Part shown: one piece after another, positions 24,167-31,811 of the stretch | Layout of the letters: the number at the start of each line of letters is the position of its first letter | Position numbering within the stretch: position 1 is the stretch's first letter | Source: Desulfuromonadales bacterium | GTDB taxonomy: Bacteria > Desulfobacterota > Desulfuromonadia > Desulfuromonadales > Geopsychrobacteraceae | Direction: 5' to 3' | Length of the DNA: 46,368 nucleotides | NCBI GenBank assembly: GCA_016931615.1 | Contig: JAFGEL010000102.1 | Coordinates: 1-46,368 of the forward strand | Program-made: the position numbers and the translations under genes | The notes under the pieces: model-generated | What the model saw: the letters and a program-made list of their open reading frames with translations, nothing else | Databases searched by the model: none | Told to the model about the DNA's origin: nothing

Positions 24167-24352
24167 ATGAAAAAGAAACTCACTCTGTCCTGTCCACGTT
24201 GCGGGGTTGAGACCTTCTGGGAAAACAATCCGACACGACCGTTTTGTTCAGAAAAATGTCGCCTGGTTGATCTCGGCCGCTGGTCGAATGAAGAATACAG
24301 TATCCAGGGTGACAAACAACCCCGACATGATGAGGATCAGTCCCCCTTATAA
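24167..24352 (+). CDS. yacG: YacG-type zinc-binding protein (DNA gyrase inhibitor family)
   Basis: The 61-residue protein carries the YacG treble-clef-like zinc pattern: CPRCG near residue 9 and PFCSEKCRLVDLGRW near residue 26 (two Cys pairs, CxxC and CxxxC). The acidic C-terminal tail is also typical. E. coli YacG binds GyrB and inhibits gyrase, and the same activity is inferred here. It lies 9 nt upstream of queD and probably shares a transcript with the queuosine genes, an unusual partner. The start has no Shine-Dalgarno. Confidence 0.8.
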   Translation: MKKKLTLSCPRCGVETFWENNPTRPFCSEKCRLVDLGRWSNEEYSIQGDKQPRHDEDQSPL

Positions 24353-24361
24353 GGAGAATTA

Positions 24362-24733
24362 ATGTACCATCTGACGATTCAAACACACTTTGCTGCGGCC
24401 CATAACCTGTTGAATTACCAGGGTGATTGTGAAAATCTTCATGGCCATAACTGGAAAGTCGAGGTAACCGTCATGACTGATCAGCTTGATGACGCCGGAC
24501 TTGGCATTGATTTTAAAATTCTGAAAAAACATACCAAGGAGATCATGAACTATCTGGATCACAAGTATCTGAACGATCTCGATGCATTTCGAGGAATCAG
24601 CCCGTCGTCGGAGCATATCTCCAAATTTATTTTTGACCGTCTCGTCGCCGACCTCTCCAGCTATGCAGTACAGGTCGAAAAAGTCACCGTTTGGGAATCG
24701 GACAATGCCTACGCAACCTACACCCTCAGCTGA
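24362..24733 (+). CDS. queD: QueD, 6-carboxy-tetrahydropterin synthase
   Basis: QueD converts dihydroneopterin triphosphate to 6-carboxy-5,6,7,8-tetrahydropterin in queuosine precursor (preQ0) synthesis. The 123-residue protein has the zinc ligands His14 (FAAAHNL) and His28/His30 (ENLHGHNW), the catalytic Cys just before them (GDCENLHGH), GIDFKILKK and the terminal substrate Glu in VWESDNAYATY. AAGGAG just upstream fixes the start. The 3' end overlaps queE by 29 nt. queC and queF are not in the window. Confidence 0.93.
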   Translation: MYHLTIQTHFAAAHNLLNYQGDCENLHGHNWKVEVTVMTDQLDDAGLGIDFKILKKHTKEIMNYLDHKYLNDLDAFRGISPSSEHISKFIFDRLVADLSSYAVQVEKVTVWESDNAYATYTLS

Positions 24734-25460
24734 TCTGCTCGAACTATTTTCCTCGATCCAGGGGGAGGGGTTGTTGGTCGGTTATCGCCAGGTGTTTATG
24801 CGTTTTCCTGGATGCAACCTTGCCTGTGAATATTGCGATACCGACTTTTCGTCATCACCTTCGTGCAGCGTGGAAAATGAGCCCGGTTCAAAACAGTTCT
24901 CGACGTTGCCCAACCCCCTGAGTCTCGACGGAGTAATGACTTTAATCCAGACCTGGATATCCGGTTTTCCGGCGGCTCATCATTCGCTCAGCATAACGGG
25001 TGGAGAACCGCTTCTTCATGCTCAGACTCTTCAGCAGTGGTTGCCGCACCTGAGAACCAAACTGCCCATCTACCTTGAAACCAACGGCACCCTTCCTGAT
25101 CAGCTGGAATTGATTATTGCGAATACGGATTGGGTTGCCATGGACATCAAGCTGCACTCTCTCAGTGGAGAACGCACCGACTGGGAAATCCATCGACGTT
25201 TTCTGGAGATTGCCGACAGAACGCAATGTTTCGTCAAGGTCGTGGTCGGCGAAACGACTCCGGACCTGGAACTACAGCTGGCCGGAGACCTGGTTTCAAG
25301 CGTCTCGGAGAGGATCCCGATCATCCTGCAACCGGTGACCAGGCAGGCCCGAGTTGCCGTTTCAACGCGCAGACTACTTCACATGCAAGCCATTATTTCA
25401 GAATCACACAAGAACACACGCGTCATTCCACAAACACACCGATTCATGGAGTTACTTTAA
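24705..25460 (+). CDS. queE: QueE, 7-carboxy-7-deazaguanine synthase (radical SAM)
   Basis: QueE rearranges the QueD product into 7-carboxy-7-deazaguanine with S-adenosylmethionine and an Fe-S cluster. The protein of about 251 residues has FSSIQGEGLLVGYRQVFMRF, the cluster motif CNLACEYC (CxxxCxxC, near residues 32-39) followed by DTDFS, LSITGGEPLLH (SAM-binding), and YLETNGT. ATG 24705 is preferred, with GGGAA about 8 nt upstream. It overlaps the queD 3' end, so the two are coupled. The frame is open back to 24582, but that part is antisense-frame noise inside queD. The stop codon lies in an AT-rich hairpin. Confidence 0.92.
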   Translation: MPTQPTPSADLLELFSSIQGEGLLVGYRQVFMRFPGCNLACEYCDTDFSSSPSCSVENEPGSKQFSTLPNPLSLDGVMTLIQTWISGFPAAHHSLSITGGEPLLHAQTLQQWLPHLRTKLPIYLETNGTLPDQLELIIANTDWVAMDIKLHSLSGERTDWEIHRRFLEIADRTQCFVKVVVGETTPDLELQLAGDLVSSVSERIPIILQPVTRQARVAVSTRRLLHMQAIISESHKNTRVIPQTHRFMELL

Positions 25461-25474
25461 GCTATTTAAAGTAA
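25452..25474. repeat. AT-rich inverted repeat spanning the queE stop codon
   Basis: TTACTTTAA (25452-25460) and TTAAAGTAA (25466-25474) form a perfect 9-bp hairpin with loop GCTAT; the left arm ends with the queE TAA. No T run follows, so it is not a classical terminator, though queE and coaD converge here. Confidence 0.4.
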
Positions 25475-25555
25475 TACTTCAGGTTCTGTGTGGAAATACA
25501 TCGAGGATAATTGTTCCTCTCCGAGGCTATTGAAATAAACCCGTCGGCGAACAAG

Positions 25556-26047
25556 TCAGGGCGTCTGTGAAAATTTCTGTTCCAGTGCTTCTTTCACCAG
25601 GGGGGGGACAAACTTGGAGATATCACCATTCAAGCGACCGACTTCCTTGACAATGGATGAACTCAGGTAGGCAAACTTGGGAGACGTCATCATGAAGAGA
25701 GTTTCAGCCTGGGGGCATACGGTATGGTTCATTTGTGCCAGTTGAAACTCAAATTCAAAATCGGTAACAGCCCGCAGACCGCGCAGAATCACCCGCGCTT
25801 TTTTTGCAACAACATAATCAACCAGCAGGCCGTCAAAAGTCTCCACCTTCAATCTTGGGTTGTCTTGGGTCAGGCGGGAGATAATATCGACTCTTTCGGC
25901 AACCGAAAAAAGACTGTTTTTTTCTGAGTTACTGGCCACTGCAATAATCAGAGTGTCAAATATTTCCAGGCCCCGATGCACGATATCCATATGACCATTG
26001 GTAAAGGGATCAAAGGAGCCGGGATAAATAGCAATGTGTCGATTCAT
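25556..26047 (-). CDS. coaD: Phosphopantetheine adenylyltransferase
   Basis: CoaD makes dephospho-CoA from 4'-phosphopantetheine and ATP, the penultimate step of CoA synthesis. The 163-residue protein has the nucleotidyltransferase signature IYPGSFDPFTNGHMDIVHRG (T/HxGH type) at residues 6-25, RGLRAVTDFEFEFQLAQMN and the SSSIVKEV motif near residue 128. ATG 26047 has AGAGGA upstream; the longer frame to 26107 runs into rsmD. It follows the rsmD stop by one base, so the pair is co-translated, a common bacterial arrangement. Confidence 0.95.
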   Translation of the reverse strand: MNRHIAIYPGSFDPFTNGHMDIVHRGLEIFDTLIIAVASNSEKNSLFSVAERVDIISRLTQDNPRLKVETFDGLLVDYVVAKKARVILRGLRAVTDFEFEFQLAQMNHTVCPQAETLFMMTSPKFAYLSSSIVKEVGRLNGDISKFVPPLVKEALEQKFSQTP

Positions 26048-26048
26048 A

Positions 26049-26609
26049 TCATTCCTCTGGATGGCCATACAGGGTGATCTGTGTAGACCCATAAACTCTG
26101 TGATCAATTTGAGTCAAAGCAACTGGTTCAACAACGTCTTCATCACGAGCGGATTCGGCGCAGATTATTCCATCTTTGGCCAACAGTTTCAAGGATTCAA
26201 TCTTTTCAATGACTTGTAATAGATGATTTTGTCGATAAGGAGGATCCATCAGAATCAGGTCAAAGGAGCCGAATTTTGTCAGACTCGGTAATGCCTTGTA
26301 GACATCACTCGCGATGAATGTAGCCCGCGACTCGAATTTACACCGCCGGATATTCTCCTGAATGGCTATGACAGCCGTACGACCCGAATCGATCAGAACA
26401 GCTGATTCCGCTCCTCGACTCAGAGCTTCAAGTGCCTGAGCACCACTCCCGGCAAAAAGGTCCAGTATTTTGAGCCGGCTGAAGGATCCAAAGCGACTGG
26501 TCAGAATACTGAAAAGGGCTTCACGGACCCGATCCGGCGTGGGACGTACGGTAAGCCCTTGAAGAGATGTCAATTGTGTTCCCCGAGCCGTTCCGCTGAT
26601 AATTCGCAT
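26049..26609 (-). CDS. rsmD: RsmD, 16S rRNA (guanine966-N2)-methyltransferase
   Basis: The 186-residue SAM-dependent methyltransferase modifies G966 of 16S rRNA. Diagnostic features are the N-terminal MRIISGTARG and RPTPDRVREALFSIL, the SAM-binding ILDLFAGSGAQALEALSRGA (near residues 48-67) and the catalytic DPPY in LILMDPPYRQNHL (near residue 120). The length is that of the family. It lies directly upstream of coaD on the minus strand, in the conserved rsmD-coaD pairing. Confidence 0.93.
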   Translation of the reverse strand: MRIISGTARGTQLTSLQGLTVRPTPDRVREALFSILTSRFGSFSRLKILDLFAGSGAQALEALSRGAESAVLIDSGRTAVIAIQENIRRCKFESRATFIASDVYKALPSLTKFGSFDLILMDPPYRQNHLLQVIEKIESLKLLAKDGIICAESARDEDVVEPVALTQIDHRVYGSTQITLYGHPEE

Positions 26610-26932
26610 GCTTCGTTTCCATACCTTTGATAAGAGCTGACGAGCGCTTCTTACTTAACAAAACCCAGCGACACTGATCAAGGCTTATGTTTTCATAAGT
26701 TTATTATGAGCTGGATATCTTATCTGAATGGTTTTAAATTTTCATAGCCTTACGCTTGTCCAGGCGGGTAGGATGAAGCATTTACGGCTTTCAGTGGCAG
26801 CCCAGTGGTGGCTTGAGATCCTGATCGACGTTTAACGCTATTGACCTGTTTTTTCATTGTTCTCACAATGTGCCATATTCTGTCACACATAAATGATAAT
26901 CTCGGGGGTAGATTAAGCAACAGGAGGTCAGC
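26610..26932. other. Divergent intergenic region between rsmD and dgt
   Basis: This 323-nt stretch contains no gene I can support. On the minus strand TTGATC (26681-26676) and TAAGTA (26657-26652), 18 bp apart, could drive rsmD-coaD. On the plus strand TTGACC (26841-26846) and CACAAT (26864-26869), 17 bp apart, could drive dgt. A small hairpin CTTATG-TTTT-CATAAG lies at 26684-26699 next to the rsmD promoter candidate. Confidence 0.4.
26841..26869 (+). promoter_or_regulatory. Candidate promoter of dgt
   Basis: TTGACC and CACAAT with 17-bp spacing, about 60 nt upstream of the dgt start. The -10 matches the consensus at four of six positions. Confidence 0.35.
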
Positions 26933-28066
26933 ATGCACGAAAATTATCTTGCCGGCTATGCCGCTCATAGTGATAACAGCCTGGGGCGTCAGCACGCCGA
27001 ACCCTTCAAGGATAATCGCCCCGTCTATGAGCGTGACCGGGACCGCATCATCCACTGTGCCGCATTCAGACGCCTGGAATACAAAACCCAGGTCTTTGTC
27101 AATCACGAAGGGGATTACTACCGGACACGATTGACCCATTCCCTCGAAGTCGCCCAGATTGCCCGCGGCATTGCCCGCAACCTTCGCCTTAATGAAGATC
27201 TGGTCGAAGCGCTGGCGCTCTCCCATGATCTTGGCCACACCCCGTTTGGCCATACCGGTGAAACGACCCTGAATCGCCTGATGAAAGATTACGGCGGTTT
27301 TGAACATAATCGCCAGTCGTTGCGAATAGTCGACGTTCTTGAACAACGCTATCCCGATTTCGACGGGCTGAATTTGAGCTGGGAAACGCGGGAAGGCATC
27401 ATCAAACATTCGTCCGATTATGACCGCCCCGGCAACGCTGCGTCTAAACCTTTCAACCCGGAACAGAGGGCGACACTGGAGGCTCAGATTATCGATCTGG
27501 CTGATGAGATAGCCTATAACAACCACGACATCGATGATGGTCTGAAGGCGGGCTATATCAGTTTAAGTGACCTCTCCGAAGTGGAGTTATGGCAACGAAC
27601 ATTTCTGAAAATAGGTAAAAAATTTCCCGGAATTGATGAGAAGAAACAGGTACTGCAGACAATAAGCTACTTAATCAGTACCCTGATTCATGACCTGGTC
27701 AAAACCACTGAGAACAATCTTCTGGAAAACAATATCACCAGTCTGGAGGATATCCGTCGGCAACAATGCAACATGGTCCAACTCAGTGCTGAAATGACAG
27801 ATCTGAACAAGCAGCTGAAAAGTTTTCTTTATCGGCGCCTGTACCGGCATTCCAAGGTTGAACGCATGCGTGTGAAGGCTGAAAGATTTCTGACCTTGCT
27901 GTTTGAAAATTACATCGAGAATCCCACGTTGTTACCGGAACGTCATCAGCTGAAATTTGACCACTACGGCGTTGAGCGGGTTATCTGTGACTACATTGCC
28001 AGCATGACGGATCGCTACGCCCAGGATGAATATAAACGCCTCTACGAACCGTTTGAGCGCGCCTGA
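26933..28066 (+). CDS. dgt: Deoxyguanosinetriphosphate triphosphohydrolase-like protein
   Basis: This HD-superfamily enzyme releases triphosphate from dGTP or other dNTPs. The 377-residue protein has the N-terminal ERDRDRIIHCAAFRRLEYKT. The HD metal site is made of THSLEV (His), ALSHDLGHTPFGHTGE (His-Asp) and the later LADEIAYNNHD (Asp), and GIIKHSSDYD also fits. The length matches the dGTPase-like class rather than the longer E. coli Dgt. AGGAGGT five bases before ATG 26933 is a strong ribosome binding site. The last 25 nt overlap the convergent membrane-protein gene. Confidence 0.9.
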   Translation: MHENYLAGYAAHSDNSLGRQHAEPFKDNRPVYERDRDRIIHCAAFRRLEYKTQVFVNHEGDYYRTRLTHSLEVAQIARGIARNLRLNEDLVEALALSHDLGHTPFGHTGETTLNRLMKDYGGFEHNRQSLRIVDVLEQRYPDFDGLNLSWETREGIIKHSSDYDRPGNAASKPFNPEQRATLEAQIIDLADEIAYNNHDIDDGLKAGYISLSDLSEVELWQRTFLKIGKKFPGIDEKKQVLQTISYLISTLIHDLVKTTENNLLENNITSLEDIRRQQCNMVQLSAEMTDLNKQLKSFLYRRLYRHSKVERMRVKAERFLTLLFENYIENPTLLPERHQLKFDHYGVERVICDYIASMTDRYAQDEYKRLYEPFERA

Positions 28067-28671
28067 TGTTGATGCTCCCGGCGATCCCACTCGCGCATCG
28101 CCGACAACTCACCATAGCTGAGGTGAGGGCGCAAATTCTGCGCAGCCAGTTCACGGTAAGTTTCGAAGTGAGGATAGCGGCGACACAATTGTGCTATTTC
28201 ATGCAGCGCCGGTTCATCATCAATGATCGGTTTCATTTCATCAAGCAGGATCATGACCTGTTTAATCTGACGACCCAGAGTCGCTCCGACAATTACGATG
28301 GAACCGGTCGTCAGCCCGGCCATCAGGCTGCCGATCAGCTCTTCTTTCATGGTGATCGTAAGAATCAGAGTCGTTGCCACGGCGGCACCGGCAACAATGA
28401 ACGCGATGACGATCTTGTCGGTCAGGAGCAGGGCTTCTTTGCTGATCATCGCCATAACCAGGGCAAAGACAGTACTGATGGCCACAGCAATCAGGACCGA
28501 GTAGCCTGACAGAAATTGGCTGAAATAGAGGCCTATGAATACGAACGCATGAAGAACGTCAGAGATACAGGAGCGTTTAATCTGATCTTTCCTCAAAGCC
28601 TTCAACCTCTGAAGCTCAACCTGAAATTCACGTGAAGACAGGGGCTCCTGTGAAAGATCAAACTTAAACAT
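28042..28671 (-). CDS. Membrane protein of unknown function
   Basis: The 209-residue protein has a charged amphipathic N-terminus (residues 1-33), four predicted membrane helices (about 38-54, 58-75, 86-104 and 112-130) and a cytosolic C-terminal helical tail rich in charged residues (about 140-209, with LDEMKPIIDDEPALHEIAQL). I recognise no family. The start has GAGG six bases upstream. It overlaps the 3' end of dgt on the opposite strand by 25 nt and follows yhbY by 8 nt on its own strand, so it is probably expressed with yhbY. Confidence 0.7.
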   Translation of the reverse strand: MFKFDLSQEPLSSREFQVELQRLKALRKDQIKRSCISDVLHAFVFIGLYFSQFLSGYSVLIAVAISTVFALVMAMISKEALLLTDKIVIAFIVAGAAVATTLILTITMKEELIGSLMAGLTTGSIVIVGATLGRQIKQVMILLDEMKPIIDDEPALHEIAQLCRRYPHFETYRELAAQNLRPHLSYGELSAMREWDRREHQHQARSNGS

Positions 28672-28679
28672 ACTCAGCC

Positions 28680-28970
28680 TCAGGGAAGTGAAATCTTTTT
28701 GTCTTCTGAAGGGCGGTAGAGAAGGATATTTCTCCCGAGGACCTGTACGATATTTGATTGCGTTTCCTGCGCGAGTTCCGCGGCGATATCTTTTCGGTCG
28801 CCGATACAGCCTTCCTGCAATTTAACCTTGATGAGTTCGTGGATCTGCAAAGTCTCATCCACAGCAGCGATCAGCGAAACGGTAAGCTCCTCTTTTCCGA
28901 TCATCACGACAGGCTTGAGATGATGCCCGAGACCGCGCAGGTAACGAATCTGTTTTCCTGTTAAATCCAT
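28680..28970 (-). CDS. yhbY: YhbY-family RNA-binding protein (CRS1/YhbY KH-like domain)
   Basis: The 96-residue protein is a single CRM domain. It opens LTGKQIRYLRGLGHHLKPVV, has the GxxG-type loop MIGKEELT and continues TLQIHELIKVKL, then IVQVLGRNILLYRPS at the end. The family binds the precursor or mature large ribosomal subunit and assists ribosome assembly. AAAGGA lies 8-13 nt upstream. It heads a short minus-strand unit with the unknown membrane protein and follows azlCD by 12 nt. Confidence 0.88.
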   Translation of the reverse strand: MDLTGKQIRYLRGLGHHLKPVVMIGKEELTVSLIAAVDETLQIHELIKVKLQEGCIGDRKDIAAELAQETQSNIVQVLGRNILLYRPSEDKKISLP

Positions 28971-28982
28971 TCATTCATTCCT

Positions 28983-29306
28983 TTAGAAATATAATCCGGC
29001 CAGCCAGTAAAGCAGCATCCCCAGTAGAACCGTCCCTCCAAGACTACGGGTTTTCAACGCAAAGAGCAACGTCGGCAGCGCGACAAGTAATTCGGGACGA
29101 CCCAGGTCGAGGTGGCGATCTGGCGTGGCGCTGAACAGTGAAGGGGCCAGCAGGGCACTGAGAACCGCAACCGGTATCAGTCCGAGCCAGTCAATCAACC
29201 ATTGAGGCATTTTTTTATGGGCGAGGTAGATCAGGGGGAGGGCTCTCGGCAGGTAGGTAACCGCCCCCATCCCGGCAAAGAGTAAAAGATATTCGGAAAA
29301 GGTCAT
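28983..29306 (-). CDS. azlD: AzlD-family branched-chain amino acid export subunit
   Basis: The 107-residue hydrophobic protein with about four membrane helices has AzlD/YgaH features: GAVTYLPRALPLIYL in the first loop and a final LLGMLLYWLAGLYF. With AzlC it forms a two-component exporter of branched-chain amino acids in characterised members. Its ATG overlaps the azlC stop by 4 nt (ATGA), the usual coupling for this pair. Confidence 0.85.
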   Translation of the reverse strand: MTFSEYLLLFAGMGAVTYLPRALPLIYLAHKKMPQWLIDWLGLIPVAVLSALLAPSLFSATPDRHLDLGRPELLVALPTLLFALKTRSLGGTVLLGMLLYWLAGLYF

Positions 29307-30001
29307 TTTCTGCTCCGATAGCGGCGTTGAATAAAGTAACCGGCCGTGGCGGCACAGACAGAAGCTCCGACAATATAAGAATCACCAGGAATCAGCAGAT
29401 ACCAGCAAACAGAGACCAACGCGGCGATCATAGCAGTGATAAGATAAATCCGTCCCTGTAACTGAAAAACCAGCAGGCAGATAAACATTCCTGTGAGGGC
29501 GTAATCGATTCCGAAAGCTCCCCTTGGAACAAACTGACCAACCAGAGAACCGGTAACCGTAGCCATCAGCCAGACCAGGTTAGCCAGATGATTGACAACC
29601 AGAGCTTTCCAGCGATCCCACTCCCCGGACCGGAAGCGAACCATGTTCACGGCAAAACTTTCATCGGTGATGCCGTAAGCGAAGAGAGCCAGAAACCGGC
29701 GGGGAACGCCGATAAGATAAACCGCAAGGGCCGAACTCATCAGGGTATGGCGTAGATTGACGACAAATGTGGTGAAAATAATCGCCGCAAGAGAGGCACC
29801 CGAGGTCAACATGGCTACACAGATGAACTGAGCACTTCCGGCAAACACCAGAAGCGACATCAGTGCGACTGCCCACCAGGGAATACCAGCCTGCTGGGCT
29901 AAGACCCCCAACGCCAGACCGATGGGAAAATATCCCAGGCAAATCGGCCAGGCGGTTCTGCTTCCCTGTCTGAGAGCGTTTTTGACTTTGTTCTTGGTCA
30001 T
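29303..30001 (-). CDS. azlC: AzlC-family branched-chain amino acid export subunit
   Basis: The 232-residue membrane protein carries the AzlC/YgaZ signature: CLGYFPIGLALGVLAQQAG, SLLVFAGSAQFICVAML, NLRHTLMSSALAVYL and the later YGITDESFAV. It is the large subunit of the exporter with AzlD. The frame is open to 30211 through the ABC ATPase end, but the family start corresponds to ATG 30001. There is no Shine-Dalgarno, and the T run of an intrinsic terminator ends 8 nt upstream. Expression by read-through or by an undetected promoter is therefore an open question. Confidence 0.85.
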   Translation of the reverse strand: MTKNKVKNALRQGSRTAWPICLGYFPIGLALGVLAQQAGIPWWAVALMSLLVFAGSAQFICVAMLTSGASLAAIIFTTFVVNLRHTLMSSALAVYLIGVPRRFLALFAYGITDESFAVNMVRFRSGEWDRWKALVVNHLANLVWLMATVTGSLVGQFVPRGAFGIDYALTGMFICLLVFQLQGRIYLITAMIAALVSVCWYLLIPGDSYIVGASVCAATAGYFIQRRYRSRK

Positions 30002-30009
30002 AATGCAAT

Positions 30010-30034
30010 AAAAAAGGGCGTCTTCAAGACGCCC
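30010..30034 (-). terminator. Intrinsic terminator of the amino-acid ABC operon
   Basis: On the minus strand GGGCGTCTT pairs with AAGACGCCC (9-bp stem, single-base loop as drawn, opening to a 3-5 nt loop in RNA) and six T follow (30015-30010). It lies between the ABC ATPase stop and azlC. Confidence 0.85.
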
Positions 30035-30056
30035 CTGCAAAGTGTCTTTGAAACTT

Positions 30057-30791
30057 TTAAAGTACCTGTTTAAGAAATAATTGCGCTCTTTCTTCCTGCG
30101 GATTGGTGAAGAAATGTTCCGGGGTTCCTTCTTCCACAAGCTTGCCATGATCCATGAACAATACCCGGTCGGCCACTTCTCGTGCAAAACCCATTTCATG
30201 GGTGACGACAACCATGGTCATGCCTTCACGGGCCAGCTGCTTCATAACCTCGAGAACCTCACCAACCATCTCCGGGTCAAGTGCACTGGTCGGCTCATCA
30301 AACAGCATCACCTTGGGCTCCATGGCCAACGCCCGGGCAATAGCGACGCGCTGCTGCTGGCCACCGGAAAGACGGATCGGGTATTCCTTCTCTTTTTCGG
30401 CAATGCCGACTTTTTTCAGTAACTCCCGACCTTTTCTTTCAGCCTCATTACGACTGCGCTTGCGCACGACCATCTGAGCCAGTACCAGATTTTCAAGAAC
30501 CGTCTTGTGAGGAAACAGGTTGAACTGCTGAAAAACCATACCGACTTCACGGCGAACCTTGTTCAGGTCTGTTTTGCGGTCGGCAAGATCGACTCCATCG
30601 ACATGGATATGACCTGACGACAGGGTTTCAAGCCCATTCAAACAGCGCAGATAAGTAGACTTCCCCGAACCCGAAGGACCGATGATGACGACGACTTCAC
30701 CCTTTTTGACGTGAGCGGTGACGCCGTCAACAGCATGAACAGTCTGACCACGACCGACGAAGGTTTTTTTCAAATCGACTGTTTTAATCAC
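30057..30791 (-). CDS. Polar amino-acid ABC transporter, ATP-binding subunit (GlnQ type)
   Basis: The 244-residue ATPase has Walker [13 protein letters not shown] (near residue 38), Q-loop QQFNLFPH, signature [15 protein letters not shown], Walker [14 protein letters not shown] and the switch [10 protein letters not shown]. The DPEMVGEV and [13 protein letters not shown] segments are typical of the GlnQ/HisP/ArtP group. It energises the permease with which it overlaps by 8 nt. The start is GTG 30791, with GGAGG about 10 nt upstream. Last gene of the operon before the terminator at 30010-30034. Confidence 0.92.
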   Translation of the reverse strand: MIKTVDLKKTFVGRGQTVHAVDGVTAHVKKGEVVVIIGPSGSGKSTYLRCLNGLETLSSGHIHVDGVDLADRKTDLNKVRREVGMVFQQFNLFPHKTVLENLVLAQMVVRKRSRNEAERKGRELLKKVGIAEKEKEYPIRLSGGQQQRVAIARALAMEPKVMLFDEPTSALDPEMVGEVLEVMKQLAREGMTMVVVTHEMGFAREVADRVLFMDHGKLVEEGTPEHFFTNPQEERAQLFLKQVL

Positions 30792-31743
30792 TGACTGCTA
30801 GCCTCCGCTCAACCCAGGCAATCACCTGCGATAAAACTGATGTTAAAAGCAAATAAAGCAACGCTACGATAAACCAGATTTCAAAGGTCGCAAAGGTTGA
30901 AGTGATAACTTCACGGCCACTTTTGGTCAGGTCGGTTATGGCGATAACCGAAACCAGGGAAGAGTCTTTGATCAGACTGATAAACTGGCCCGCAAGGGGG
31001 GGCAGAATACGCTTGAAAGCCTGGGGCAGGATGATATAAATCATCGCCTGCGGCACATTCATACCCAGGGACCTTGCGGCCTCCATCTGCCCCTTGGGAA
31101 TCGACTGGATGCCGGCGCGGATAATTTCAGCGACATAGGCGCCGGCAAAAATAGCCAGGGCACTGATCCCGGCCACGATACGGCTGATGTCGAGGACTGT
31201 TCCAAGGAAAAAATAGAAAATGAAAATCTGTACCAGCAGGGGAGTTCCCCGGATGATTTCAATATAAAAGATCGACAGTTGGCGTAAAGTAATGTTGCTG
31301 GAGATTCGGCACAAGCCGGTGATCAGACCGATAATCAGCCCAAATAAGCTGGCTGCAGCGGATAACCAGAGCGTGACCCAGAGGCCATGAAGCAGCGGCC
31401 CGATGCGCCACGTAAAGGTCGACCCGAGTGAATCACCCTCAAACAAATCTTCATTGACTTCGACACGCACAGTTTCCGCATCAACGACAAAGGTCTGAAC
31501 ATCATCATCTTCACTCAGGACGCTTATCGTTGCCGTATCACCAGCCTGATCTATTTTGGTGACACGACCGTCAAAAGGAACCGTTTTAACGTTTTCGTTA
31601 TGGTAAAGGAAATATTGGGGCACACGGTTCCAGCGCCAGTTATAATCAATTTTTTTGGTGGCAACCCAGAGACCAGCACCCATGGCGAACAGGATCAGCA
31701 GGGTCAGCAGGGTCCATGACCAATTTTTCAGATCTTTATTCAC
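30784..31743 (-). CDS. Polar amino-acid ABC transporter, permease subunit with an extra N-terminal domain
   Basis: The protein of about 319 residues has a first helix ([22 protein letters not shown]), then about 75 polar, beta-rich residues ([15 protein letters not shown] to [11 protein letters not shown]). The normal HisM/GlnP permease follows with five helices and the EAA loop ([24 protein letters not shown]). The frame is open to a GTG at 31836 and an ATG at 31803, but those starts would put a perfect intrinsic terminator inside the coding sequence. GTG 31743, with GGAATGGA about 5 nt upstream, places that terminator neatly between this gene and the binding-protein gene and gives a sensible N-terminus. 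The extra domain probably faces the periplasm. Confidence 0.82.
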   Translation of the reverse strand: MNKDLKNWSWTLLTLLILFAMGAGLWVATKKIDYNWRWNRVPQYFLYHNENVKTVPFDGRVTKIDQAGDTATISVLSEDDDVQTFVVDAETVRVEVNEDLFEGDSLGSTFTWRIGPLLHGLWVTLWLSAAASLFGLIIGLITGLCRISSNITLRQLSIFYIEIIRGTPLLVQIFIFYFFLGTVLDISRIVAGISALAIFAGAYVAEIIRAGIQSIPKGQMEAARSLGMNVPQAMIYIILPQAFKRILPPLAGQFISLIKDSSLVSVIAITDLTKSGREVITSTFATFEIWFIVALLYLLLTSVLSQVIAWVERRLAVSD

Positions 31744-31761
31744 GATTCCATTCCAGACATC

Positions 31762-31798
31762 AAAAAACAGCGGAGAAAGCACACCGACTTTCTCCGCT
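31762..31798 (-). terminator. Intercistronic terminator between binding-protein and permease genes
   Basis: On the minus strand AGCGGAGAAAG (31798-31788) and CTTTCTCCGCT (31779-31769) form a perfect 11-bp stem with an 8-nt loop, followed by G and six T (31767-31762). It starts 13 nt after the binding-protein stop. Such partial terminators keep binding protein in excess of the membrane components. Confidence 0.8.
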
Positions 31799-31811
31799 GT
31801 CATGTTTGATT

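Noticed and set aside
26750-27526. Long minus-strand ORF of 258 codons opposite the 5' half of dgt
   Set aside because: It lies antisense to a gene with clear HD-family motifs, shows no recognisable domain, and has low-complexity-like composition from the complementary strand. It is a shadow.
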